A stretch of DNA of 64,000 nt, from NCBI RefSeq assembly GCF_000423665.1, contig NZ_KE384072.1:341152-405151 (forward strand), in the 5' to 3' direction. Under the pieces are notes generated by a model. That model was not told where the DNA came from and ran no database searches. It saw nothing but the letters and a program-made list of their open reading frames with translations. The position numbers and the translations under genes were made by a program. This document shows, one piece after another, positions 40,835 through 48,715 of this stretch (within the stretch, counting starts at the first letter, position 1; each line of letters begins with the position of its first letter). This DNA is from Solirubrobacter soli DSM 22325. GTDB taxonomy: Bacteria; Actinomycetota; Thermoleophilia; Solirubrobacterales; Solirubrobacteraceae.

Positions 40835-43027
40835 ATGCAGACCATTGACATCACTGAGGCGTCGGGGTACGACCCGGCGGTCGTCGAGCGCAAGTGGCAG
40901 GAGGCGTGGCGGGCCGCGAACGCGTTCCAGACTCCGCCGGAGTCGGTGGAGGGCGTGCGCGACGTGCACGTCCTCAACAGCCACCCGTTCACGTCGGGCG
41001 CGGCGCACATGGGCCATGTCCGCAGCTACTCGATCGGCGACTCGCAGGCCCGCTTCCGGCGCACCCGCGGGGACGCGGTGCTCTACTCGCTCGGGTTCGA
41101 CGCGTTCGGGCTGCCGGCCGAGCTGGGAGCGATCGAGCACGGGCTCCCACCCCGCGAGTGGGTCGACACGTGCGCCGCGCGGATGCGCGAGCAGTTCGAC
41201 GCCCTCGGGTTCTCGTTCGACTGGTCGCGCACGTTCATGAGCTGCGACGAGGACATCTACCGCTGGTCGCAGTGGCTGTTCCTCGTGCTGCTCGAAGGCG
41301 GTTTCATCTACGAGCGCGAGGGCTCGATCGACTGGTGCGACAGCTGCAACACCGTGCTCGCCCGCGCGCAGGTCGACGACGGCGAGTGCTGGCGCTGCCA
41401 CGGGCCGGTGCGGCTCGTCCGGCGCTCGCAGTGGTACGTGCGCGGGAGCGCGTACGCGGAGGAGAACGACCGCAGGCTCGAAGAGCTCGTGCACTGGAAC
41501 AAGGGCGCCATCGGCGCGCAGCGTTCGGTGCTCGGGCGCGTGGACGGCGTCGAGCTCGACGCCAAGACCCTGGACGGCCGGGCGCTCACGCTGTTCACCC
41601 CCCACGCCGATGTCACCGCGGCCGAGTTCGCGCTCGTCTCCCCCAACCATCCGGAGATCGAGCTCTGGACGGAGGCGCCGGGGGTGCGCGAGCAGCTCGC
41701 CGAGCTGCGCGACGCCGGTTGGCAGCGCGAGGACCGCAAGCTCGAGGAGGTCGCCGTCGTCGGGACGAGCCTCTCGGTCTTCGCCCCCGGGATCTCCCGC
41801 CCGCTGCCGGTGCTGATCTCGCCGTCGGTCGACGCCCGCTTCGGGCCGACCGCGGTGCTCGGCATCCCGTCCGTCGATCGCACCGACAAGGCGATCTTCT
41901 CGCAGCTGGAGGGGACCGCCGACCGCGGTGCGCTCAAGCATGGCGGCGTGTGGCGGGGCAGCAAGGAGACCGTGTCGACACGGCCCGCGATGCGCTTTCG
42001 CGGCGGCGACTTCCCGATCTCGCGCCAGCGCGCGTGGGGCACGCCGATCCCGATCGTGCACTGCGAGGCGTGCGGGACGGTGCCGGTGCCACTCGATCAG
42101 CTCCCCGTGCGGCTGCCCGACGACCTTGTCGTCAGCGCGGAGGGCAACGCGCTGCTGGAGCGGCCCGACTTCCTCGAGTGCTCGTGTCCGTCGTGCGACG
42201 GCCTGGCGCGGCGCGAGACCGACACGCTGGACTGTCACTTCGACGCAGGATCGCAGCAGTACCCGCTGCCGGCGCCGACGGCGGACCGCGGCGAGTCGCT
42301 GCTCACCCATCCCGAGCTGCAGCGCTGGGTCCCGGTCGAGCTCTACATCAACGGCGCCGACACGGGCCAGTTCGTCGTCGACCAGCGGACCATCTCCAAG
42401 ATGCTCCGCGACCTCGGCCACTTCACGTGGCTGCCGGACGGCGAGTGCTACCGGACGACCTTCACCCACGAGATGGTGCAGCTCGACGGGCGCAAGATGA
42501 GCAAGCACCTCGGCAACACGGTCACGCCGCAGGCGATCGTCGAGCAGGTCGGTGCCGACGTGCTGCGCCTCGCGACGCTGCACGCCGCCGCGCCCGCGAA
42601 GGCGTTCACGTGGGACGACAGCCTGCTGACGTACTCGCGCTCGTTCCTGCGGCGGCTCTGGACGTTCGCCGCGCCGCGCCTGCAGGCGGCGTCGGGGGCG
42701 ACGCCCGAGCTCGACCTCTCCGACGGCCTGCGCCGGAAGCTCGCTTCGTGGTGTGACACCGCGGCCGCGAAGGTCACCGAGAACTACGAGCGGCTCGACC
42801 CGCACCGGGCGACCCGCAACGTGATGACGCTGTTCGAGCGCATCGAGGACTTCGAGGCGCGCGTGACCGCCCGCCGCGAGCTCACCGCCGAGGACCGCGA
42901 CGCGGTCGTGTACGCGCTGTTGTTGCTGGTCCGGCTGCTCGCGCCGGTCACGCCGCACATGGCGGAGGAGCTGTGGGCGCTGGCCGGAAACGAGGGGTTC
43001 GTCGCGGATGCGGGGTGGCCGGTATGA
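40835..43027 (+). CDS. leucyl-tRNA-synthetase-like protein, C-terminal domain missing, editing site degenerate
   Basis: 730 residues from an ATG at 40835 (GGGG 6 nt upstream). Class I synthetase signatures: HMGH (58-61), RQRAWGTPIPIVHCEACG, KMSKH (~554-558), a LeuRS-type zinc knuckle CDSC...CWRC (~168-188) and an anticodon-binding helix bundle ending TPHMAEELWALAGNEGFVADAGWPV. Canonical LeuRS continues ~70 residues past this point with a domain contacting the tRNA elbow and long variable arm; here it is absent. In the CP1 editing domain the TTRPDT motif reads FTPHADV, losing the key Thr and Arg. Stop overlaps the next start by 4 bp. It probably charges the adjacent unusual tRNA. Confidence 0.88.
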   Translation: MQTIDITEASGYDPAVVERKWQEAWRAANAFQTPPESVEGVRDVHVLNSHPFTSGAAHMGHVRSYSIGDSQARFRRTRGDAVLYSLGFDAFGLPAELGAIEHGLPPREWVDTCAARMREQFDALGFSFDWSRTFMSCDEDIYRWSQWLFLVLLEGGFIYEREGSIDWCDSCNTVLARAQVDDGECWRCHGPVRLVRRSQWYVRGSAYAEENDRRLEELVHWNKGAIGAQRSVLGRVDGVELDAKTLDGRALTLFTPHADVTAAEFALVSPNHPEIELWTEAPGVREQLAELRDAGWQREDRKLEEVAVVGTSLSVFAPGISRPLPVLISPSVDARFGPTAVLGIPSVDRTDKAIFSQLEGTADRGALKHGGVWRGSKETVSTRPAMRFRGGDFPISRQRAWGTPIPIVHCEACGTVPVPLDQLPVRLPDDLVVSAEGNALLERPDFLECSCPSCDGLARRETDTLDCHFDAGSQQYPLPAPTADRGESLLTHPELQRWVPVELYINGADTGQFVVDQRTISKMLRDLGHFTWLPDGECYRTTFTHEMVQLDGRKMSKHLGNTVTPQAIVEQVGADVLRLATLHAAAPAKAFTWDDSLLTYSRSFLRRLWTFAAPRLQAASGATPELDLSDGLRRKLASWCDTAAAKVTENYERLDPHRATRNVMTLFERIEDFEARVTARRELTAEDRDAVVYALLLLVRLLAPVTPHMAEELWALAGNEGFVADAGWPV

Positions 43028-43983
43028 GCGTGCCGCGGTCCATCGGCATCAGCGAGGCGGCCTACCGCAGCCCGTTCCGCGCCTGGCACACCCGCGCCGC
43101 CGTCCGCACGAAGCCGCGGCGGCAGATCGAGGACGCCGAGCCTCGCACGCACGTGTACTTCCCGCCCGAGCTCGTGCCGGTCGCCCAGCACCCGCTCGTC
43201 CAGGCGCTCGGCGACGACACCGTCGACCGCGTGCTGATCCAGAACCTCCACACCTACCTGGAGTTCACGTCCGAGCTCGAGCACGGGGCGGTCAATCCGG
43301 TCGTGTCGATGATCAGCCGGCGCCGGTCGGGCTTCGATCTCCCGGAGACGATGATCGAGGACGCCTACAAGATCTACACCGACGAGGCGTGGCACGCGCA
43401 GCACTCCGACGACCTCGGACGCCAGGTCGCGGTGGCGACCGGCGTCGGGCCGGGTGTCTTCGAGGAGCCGAACTTCTTCCGCAAGCTCAACGGCTTTCAG
43501 CAGGGCCTCAGCGCCAACGAGCAACGGCTGGTGATGATCTTCTTCACGATCGTCTCCGAGACGTTGATCTCGGCGATCCTGTCGGGCATCCCGTCCGACG
43601 AGCGGGTCGTGATGGCCGTGCGCGAGGTCGTGGCCGACCACGACCAGGACGAGCGCCGGCACAGCGCCTACTTCAGCCGCCTGCTCGAGTTCGCCTGGCC
43701 GCGTCTGAACAAGGCGCAGCGGGCCGTGATCGGCCCGCTCCTGCCCGAGATGGTGCTGGCGTTCCTGGAGCCCGACTTCGTCGCGATCGCCGGCAACCTC
43801 CGCGCCTGCGGGCTCACCGCCGAGCAGATCGACCAGGTGATGACCGAGTCCTACCCGCCAGGGATGGTCAAGGCCGGCATCCGCTCCGCGTCGCGGGCGA
43901 CGATCCGGCATTTCGAACGCGTGGGCGTCGTCGACGACCCCCGCACCGCAGAAGCTCTTGAAGGGAGTGGGTTGTGGCCGTAA
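43024..43983 (+). CDS. AurF-like diiron N-oxygenase family protein
   Basis: 319 residues from an ATG at 43024. All seven iron ligands of the AurF type are in place with near-identical spacing: E86, E121 and H124 (DEAWH), E179 (VSETLIS), H206, E210 and H213 (DHDQDERRH). In AurF the ligands are E101, E136, H139, E196, H223, E227, H230. AurF-type enzymes oxidise an amine to a hydroxylamine, nitroso or nitro group. Translationally coupled to the LeuRS-like gene (ATGA overlap) and to the GNAT gene (10-bp overlap), so it very likely acts on an amino compound made or used by this operon. Confidence 0.88.
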   Translation: MSVPRSIGISEAAYRSPFRAWHTRAAVRTKPRRQIEDAEPRTHVYFPPELVPVAQHPLVQALGDDTVDRVLIQNLHTYLEFTSELEHGAVNPVVSMISRRRSGFDLPETMIEDAYKIYTDEAWHAQHSDDLGRQVAVATGVGPGVFEEPNFFRKLNGFQQGLSANEQRLVMIFFTIVSETLISAILSGIPSDERVVMAVREVVADHDQDERRHSAYFSRLLEFAWPRLNKAQRAVIGPLLPEMVLAFLEPDFVAIAGNLRACGLTAEQIDQVMTESYPPGMVKAGIRSASRATIRHFERVGVVDDPRTAEALEGSGLWP

Positions 43984-44444
43984 CCGACGTACGCACCTGG
44001 ACGATCCGACACGCGCGCCCCGACGACGGGCGCCCGGTCCGGCGCTTCGTCTTCGACATCCTCAACGAGTACCACGTGCCCGCCGATCCGGACGACTCCG
44101 ACGCCGACGTGATGGCCTTCGGGGCCCCGGCCGACGGCGTCGTCCAGCTCGTCGCCGAGGTCGACGGGGAGCCGATCGGTTCCGCGATCCTCACGCCGTA
44201 CTCCGACACTGACATCAAGCTGTCCAAGCTCTTCCTCAAGCCGGAGTTCCGCGGCCGCGGGCTCGGCCGCGAGATGCTCGCGCGCTCCGAGGCCGAAGCG
44301 AAGGCCCTCGGCTACTCCCGGATCAGCCTGTGCACGCGCGCGTTGTACGTCGAGGCGGTGCGCCTCTACGAGCGCGCCGGGTGGAGCCGCGGCCCGGACC
44401 AGCCGCCTCCGGGCCCGGACCGCCTGTACTACCGCGACCTCTAG
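43974..44444 (+). CDS. GNAT-family N-acyltransferase
   Basis: 156 residues from a GTG at 43974 with AAGGGAG upstream. GNAT fold: ARPDDGRPVRRFVFDILNEYHVP, VVQLVAEVDGEPIGSAILTPYSD, KLFLKPEFRGRGLGREML (pyrophosphate-binding RGRGLG loop) and EAVRLYERAGWSRG. The intact loop predicts acyl-CoA binding, although GNAT folds also occur in aminoacyl-tRNA-dependent transferases. Last gene of the operon; its stop overlaps the convergent efeU stop by 4 bp. A role in capping or conjugating the operon product is inferred. Confidence 0.88.
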   Translation: MAVTDVRTWTIRHARPDDGRPVRRFVFDILNEYHVPADPDDSDADVMAFGAPADGVVQLVAEVDGEPIGSAILTPYSDTDIKLSKLFLKPEFRGRGLGREMLARSEAEAKALGYSRISLCTRALYVEAVRLYERAGWSRGPDQPPPGPDRLYYRDL

Positions 44445-45781
44445 GCGCTCGCCACCGCGCGGCGGCGGCGGCGCAGCGAGCCCACCTGCAGCTCGCGCGC
44501 GAGGAAGTAGGAGCCCAGCACGACGACGAGCGCGCCGAGCTGGGCGCCGATGCCCTCCCAGGTGGCGTAGAGGCCGAGCCACGAGTTCGCCCACGTCGGC
44601 AGGTCGAACGAGGCGGCGCTCGCGGGCAGCCAGCCGAGGCCCTGCATGACATGGACGGTCGCGCCGGTCATCACCGCGAGCACGAGGGCGATCAGGACGC
44701 CGGTGACGATCAGCATCTTCTTGTACGGGAGTTTGCGTTGGGCGGCGAAGGTGACGCCGCCGACGGCGAGGGTGGCGGCGAGGCCGATGCCGGAGCCGAG
44801 CATGCAGGCCGCGGTGCCCGCGCTCACCTGGAGGTTCTGGATGAACAGGACGGTCTCGAAGCCCTCGCGGTAGACGCTCGTCAGGCCGAGCAGGACGAGG
44901 CCGAAGAAACCGGTCAGGACCTTGCGGCGGCGGTTGAAGCGGGCGATCCACTGGCTCCAGTAGACCTTGTGGAAGAACCAGTTGGTCACGACGAGCAGGA
45001 CGACGATCGCGAGCACGCCGGTGATCGCCTCGAGGCGCAGGCCGCCGGTGCCGAGCTCGGAGATGAGCAGCTGGACGAGCGCCCAGGTGACGATCGTGGC
45101 ACCGATGCCGGCGATGCCGCCGAGCAGCACGGGGCGGCGCATCCACTCGCGCGCACCGGTCAATGACGCCGTGATCGCGGCGAGGATCAATACGGCCTCC
45201 AGCCCTTCGCGGAAGACGACGATCGCGGCGTCGGTGACGACCGTGCCGCGGCTGATCTGTACCTGGCCGAGCTTCTGCTGTGCGATCCCGAGCTCGGTGC
45301 GCGCCTGCGCGACGGCGGGCTTGACGCCGGTCCCGCGGTCCAGGGCGGTCAGCACCGCCCACATCGACGCGTCGAACTCGGGCACCTGGCGCCGGTCGCC
45401 CGCGCTGCGCGCGTAGGCCTCGAGCCCGGCGGACACGGCCGCGGCGCGGTCGGGTGACAGCGCGCCGTTCAGCGCGGCCTTGACGTCCTTGAACCGCGAC
45501 GGCGGCGATGCGACCGTCGCCGTCTCCTCGGCCACGTCCGACGCCAGCGGCCACGGCCGGAACCGGTTCTTCGTCGCCTCGAGCGTGCGCGCGAGCCTGG
45601 CCAGCTCCGGCGAAGGCGCGGCGACGTTCATCAGCCGCACCTGCAGCCGCAGCCGCGCGGCGAGCGCCGCGTCGTGCGACCGCACCGCCTGCGTGTAGGT
45701 CGTTGCGAGGTCGTCGGACGCGCGCGCGGCCGCGGGAGCCGCGACCAGCAGCACGAGGGCGAGCGCGACCGCGCGGATCAT
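44441..45781 (-). CDS. efeU: FTR1/EfeU-type ferrous/ferric iron permease
   Basis: 446 residues with a signal peptide, a ~170-residue extracytoplasmic helical domain, then seven membrane helices. The two iron-binding REGLE-type motifs are FREGLEAVLIL and YREGFETVLF. EfeU imports iron together with EfeO. Overlaps the upstream efeO stop by 4 bp. An efeB peroxidase gene, usual in efeUOB operons, is not found in this window. Confidence 0.92.
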   Translation of the reverse strand: MIRAVALALVLLVAAPAAARASDDLATTYTQAVRSHDAALAARLRLQVRLMNVAAPSPELARLARTLEATKNRFRPWPLASDVAEETATVASPPSRFKDVKAALNGALSPDRAAAVSAGLEAYARSAGDRRQVPEFDASMWAVLTALDRGTGVKPAVAQARTELGIAQQKLGQVQISRGTVVTDAAIVVFREGLEAVLILAAITASLTGAREWMRRPVLLGGIAGIGATIVTWALVQLLISELGTGGLRLEAITGVLAIVVLLVVTNWFFHKVYWSQWIARFNRRRKVLTGFFGLVLLGLTSVYREGFETVLFIQNLQVSAGTAACMLGSGIGLAATLAVGGVTFAAQRKLPYKKMLIVTGVLIALVLAVMTGATVHVMQGLGWLPASAASFDLPTWANSWLGLYATWEGIGAQLGALVVVLGSYFLARELQVGSLRRRRRAVASA

Positions 45782-46902
45782 CCGCCGAGCGCGTCCGAGA
45801 TCTGCGCCAGCGGCCTGGCCAGGTGCGCGACGAGGTCCGCCAGGTGGATGCGCTCGGTGTCGTCCACCGTCTCGTAGCTCGGGAAGGCGTCGCCCTGCTT
45901 GAGCGTCGCCAGCTCCTTCGAGACGGCCTCGAAGTTCGCGTTGATGTCATCGGCGAGCTTCGCGTCCTTCGCGCGCAGCGCGGGCGCGAGCAGCCCGAAC
46001 GTCGTCTGCGAGCCGGAGATGTTCGCCTCGAAGTCGCTCAGGTCGGTGTGCGAGTAGCGATCCTCCTCGCCGCTGATCTTCGACGAGGCCACCTCGTCGA
46101 GCAGACCGTTCGCGCCGTTGGCGAGCTCGTCCGGCTTGTAGGTCAGCGTGCGCGTCTTGGCCTCGAGCGTGCGCACGTCGGCCAGCAGCTTGTCGGCGAT
46201 CGGCGAAAGGCCCTTGGTGGAGTGCTCCTCCCAGAGCCCCTGCTCGATGCGATGGAAGCCCGTCCACTTCTGGCCCTTCTCGACGTCGTTGACGCGAGCG
46301 TCGATCTCCGGGTCGAGGTTGCCGAAGCTCTCGGCCACCGGCTCGATCGTCTCGTAGGGCACGCGCGCCGCCGCGAAGAGCTCCTTGGCCTTGTCGATGT
46401 CACCCGCCTTGACCGCCGCCACGAACGGCTCGACGCGCTTGACCAGCTCCTGCGCCTGCGTCGCCACGTAGCGCTGGTAGCCCGCGACCGCGGCCTCCAG
46501 GCGCGGGTCGCCGGCGCTCGAGATCGCCTTGCCGGCCACCGTGACGACCCCCGTCGCGGCGGTCGTCCCACCCGGGCAGGACATCGCGTACTGACCCGGC
46601 TGCAGGTCGAGCGTGAACGACCCGGACAGCCCGGCCACGAGGTTCTCCTTCTCCCCCAGGATGCGCTGGCCGCTCAGCACCTCGAGCTCGCTCACCCGTC
46701 CGGTGCCGGCGTTGGTGACCTTGAACGTCGTGCGCCCCGAGTCGAGCTTGACCGTCGCGGGGTCGCACCCGGCGTCCGTGAGCTTGACCTCGATCGTCTT
46801 CGGACTCGACGCAGACTGGCTCTTGCTCGGCTTGGCCGGCTCGCTCCCGCCGCAGGCCGCGAGCATCACGGCGCACAGCGGGAGCACGCTGATTCTCCTC
46901 AT
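45778..46902 (-). CDS. efeO: EfeO iron-uptake lipoprotein (cupredoxin-like plus imelysin/M75 domain)
   Basis: 374 residues from an ATG at 46902 with GGGAGGT upstream. Lipobox LCAVMLAAC; cupredoxin-like domain (~35-125: IEVKLTDAGCDPATVKLDSGRTTFKVTN, QYAMSCPGG); then the EfeO/imelysin helical domain with KWTGFHRIEQGLWEEHSTKG, containing the conserved HxxE motif, and YSHTDLSDFEANISGSQ. It captures iron outside the membrane and hands it to EfeU. A TTAGG/CCTAA element sits in its promoter region. Confidence 0.92.
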   Translation of the reverse strand: MRRISVLPLCAVMLAACGGSEPAKPSKSQSASSPKTIEVKLTDAGCDPATVKLDSGRTTFKVTNAGTGRVSELEVLSGQRILGEKENLVAGLSGSFTLDLQPGQYAMSCPGGTTAATGVVTVAGKAISSAGDPRLEAAVAGYQRYVATQAQELVKRVEPFVAAVKAGDIDKAKELFAAARVPYETIEPVAESFGNLDPEIDARVNDVEKGQKWTGFHRIEQGLWEEHSTKGLSPIADKLLADVRTLEAKTRTLTYKPDELANGANGLLDEVASSKISGEEDRYSHTDLSDFEANISGSQTTFGLLAPALRAKDAKLADDINANFEAVSKELATLKQGDAFPSYETVDDTERIHLADLVAHLARPLAQISDALGG

Positions 46903-46916
46903 GTGACCTCCCGTCC

Positions 46917-46930
46917 TTAGGGTGGCCTAA
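46917..46930 (-). promoter_or_regulatory. possible iron box (DtxR/IdeR-like) upstream of efeO
   Basis: TTAGG-gtgg-CCTAA, 15 bp upstream of the efeO ATG. It carries the outer arms of the actinobacterial iron box (TTAGGTTAG...CCTAA family) with a shorter centre, so the match is partial; the position fits iron repression. Confidence 0.4.
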
Positions 46931-46944
46931 CACGCTACAGAGAC

Positions 46945-46976
46945 AAGATGAGAGCAATCCGCGTTGCTCTCATCTT
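46945..46976. other. perfect 13-bp inverted repeat in the efeO upstream gap
   Basis: AAGATGAGAGCAA and TTGCTCTCATCTT flank a 6-nt loop (tccgcg). It is AT-rich for this genome and lies 15 bp upstream of the iron-box-like element. It could be an operator or a hairpin insulating efeO from upstream. The rest of the 46977-47168 gap shows nothing recognisable. Confidence 0.5.
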
Positions 46977-47168
46977 TCTCAGCGTTCGACGGTGAGCCGG
47001 ACACGTCCGCCGGACCCCAGTCGGGCTGGGCGCCTCCAAGCAGGGTCTTGGCGCGCGCGATGATCGCCGCCTGGCTGCGCGGACGACGGGTCCCCGCGGT
47101 GACCCGCAGGGTGCGCTACCTCACCGACGCCGCGCGGACGCGGCTCGGCGATTGATACGTTCACGCCG

Positions 47169-47966
47169 GTGGGAGCGAGGACGCCAGGCGACGTGGTGGC
47201 GCGGGGCAGCCGATCGTCGGTCCGCGCGTACGGCCACGGGGCCGTCGTGAAGGTGCCCGACGCGGCGACCCCGGAGAGCTGGATCTCGTTCGAGGCCGAG
47301 TACGCGGAGGCCGCGCGCATGAGCGGCGCGCCGGTCCCGAAGCTGCTCGGCATGGAGCGGATCGACGGGCGCCTGGCCAGCGTGTGGGAGCGGATCGGCG
47401 GCGAGTCGATGTGGCAGCGCATCGTCGACGCCCCCGCGAGCAGCCGCGAGCTGGGCGCGCTGCTCGCCGACCTGCAGGAGGCGCTGTTCGCGCTCACGCC
47501 GCCCGTCGCCCTGCCGCGTCAGCGCGACCGGCTGGCGACGAAGATCCGCCATGCCGCAGCGGCCTACGGCGGTGACTTCGGCGCTGCCGCCGACCTGCTA
47601 CCGGCGCAGACCGAAGCCGGGCGCCTCTGTCACGGGGACCTGCACCCGAGCAACGTCGTGTTCGGCGCGGACGGCCCGGTGCTGGTCGACTGGTTCGACT
47701 GCTCGCGCGGCGATCCGGTCGCTGACATCGCGCGCTCGACGCTCGTCCTGCTCGGAGACGGCGCCCACCGCCCCGCCCACCTCCCCGGCGCCGACCCGGC
47801 CACGCTCGCTGAGCTCACCGACGCCTACCTGCACCGCGTTCGCGAGCATCGCGACCTCGACGACCTCCCGCGCTGGCAAGCCGTCAACGCGGTCGCGCGG
47901 ATGGCCGAAGGCCTGCCGGCCGACGATCTGATCGCCGTCTGGACCCGCTACCGCTCCGGCAGCTGA
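47169..47966 (+). CDS. APH-like phosphotransferase (kinase-fold)
   Basis: 265 residues from a GTG at 47169. Kinase-fold features: GHGAVVKVPDA (ATP-lysine strand), LCHGDLHPSNVVFGADGPVLVDWFDCSRGDPVADIARS (catalytic HGD and metal-binding D motifs of aminoglycoside/choline kinase families). Phosphorylates a small alcohol or amine; substrate unknown. Its 3' end overlaps the convergent IMPase-like gene by 19 bp. Confidence 0.88.
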   Translation: MGARTPGDVVARGSRSSVRAYGHGAVVKVPDAATPESWISFEAEYAEAARMSGAPVPKLLGMERIDGRLASVWERIGGESMWQRIVDAPASSRELGALLADLQEALFALTPPVALPRQRDRLATKIRHAAAAYGGDFGAAADLLPAQTEAGRLCHGDLHPSNVVFGADGPVLVDWFDCSRGDPVADIARSTLVLLGDGAHRPAHLPGADPATLAELTDAYLHRVREHRDLDDLPRWQAVNAVARMAEGLPADDLIAVWTRYRSGS

Positions 47967-48715
47967 ACGAGGTCCCAGAGCTCGCCGAACACCGCGGGCG
48001 CGGCGCTGATCACGAGGTCGGCGTTCTCCGGGCAGGGGAGCTCGGTGGCCGCACCCGCCTCGGCGGCGATCAGCGCTCCGGCAGCGCGGTCCCAGATCGC
48101 GGTCTCGTGCTGGAAGTACGCGTCCGCGCGCCCGCACGCGACCCAGCACAGCTCGAGCGCCGTCGACCCGAACAGCCGCACGTCGCGGGCACGGGGGAGC
48201 ACGCGGCGGACGAGCTCGCCCTGCTCCGCCCGCCGATCGGCGTGGTACGAGAACCCGGTCAGGACCAGGGCGGTGGCGAACGACGAGCACTTCGACGCTG
48301 CGATCGGCGCACCGTCGAGCCGCGCGCCGCCGCCGAGGCTGGCCGAGAACACCTCGTGGCGTTGCACGTCGACCACCGCGCCGGCGACGACCTCGCCGTC
48401 GACGGCAACCGCCACACTGACCGCCGACAGCGGCACGCCGTAGAGGAAGTTGACCGTGCCGTCGAGCGGGTCCAGCACCCACTGCATCCGGGCGCCGGGC
48501 GCGGTCGTCCCGCCCTCCTCGCCGACGATCCCCGCGTCGGGCGTGAACTCGAGCAGCCGCCGCTTGAGCAGGTCCTCGGCGCGCAGGTCGGTCTCGGTGA
48601 CGACGTCCGTGGGCGAGGACTTCAGGCCGAGGGCGCGCGCGTGTCCGGAGGCCTCGGCGACCAGCGTGGCTGCCTCGCGGCCGACCGTCGCCGCGATGTC
48701 CTCGAGGTCACGCAC
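47948..48715 (-). CDS. inositol-monophosphatase-family phosphatase
   Basis: 255 residues from a GTG at 48715, overlapping the DeoR stop by 8 bp. IMPase motifs: VTETDLRAEDLLKRRL, GIVGEEGG (metal Glu), WVLDPLDGTVNFLYGVPLSAVSVAV (DPxDGTxN) and the C-terminal WDRAAGALIAAEAGA. It is a magnesium-dependent phosphomonoesterase. Third gene of an operon with a mannitol-dehydrogenase-family enzyme and a DeoR regulator, so a polyol or sugar phosphate is a better guess than inositol phosphate. Confidence 0.9.
   Translation of the reverse strand: MRDLEDIAATVGREAATLVAEASGHARALGLKSSPTDVVTETDLRAEDLLKRRLLEFTPDAGIVGEEGGTTAPGARMQWVLDPLDGTVNFLYGVPLSAVSVAVAVDGEVVAGAVVDVQRHEVFSASLGGGARLDGAPIAASKCSSFATALVLTGFSYHADRRAEQGELVRRVLPRARDVRLFGSTALELCWVACGRADAYFQHETAIWDRAAGALIAAEAGAATELPCPENADLVISAAPAVFGELWDLVQLPER

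Noticed and set aside
46964..47155. 63-codon plus-strand frame before the APH-like gene
   Set aside because: No SD, no family, overlaps the inverted repeat; not natural-looking throughout.
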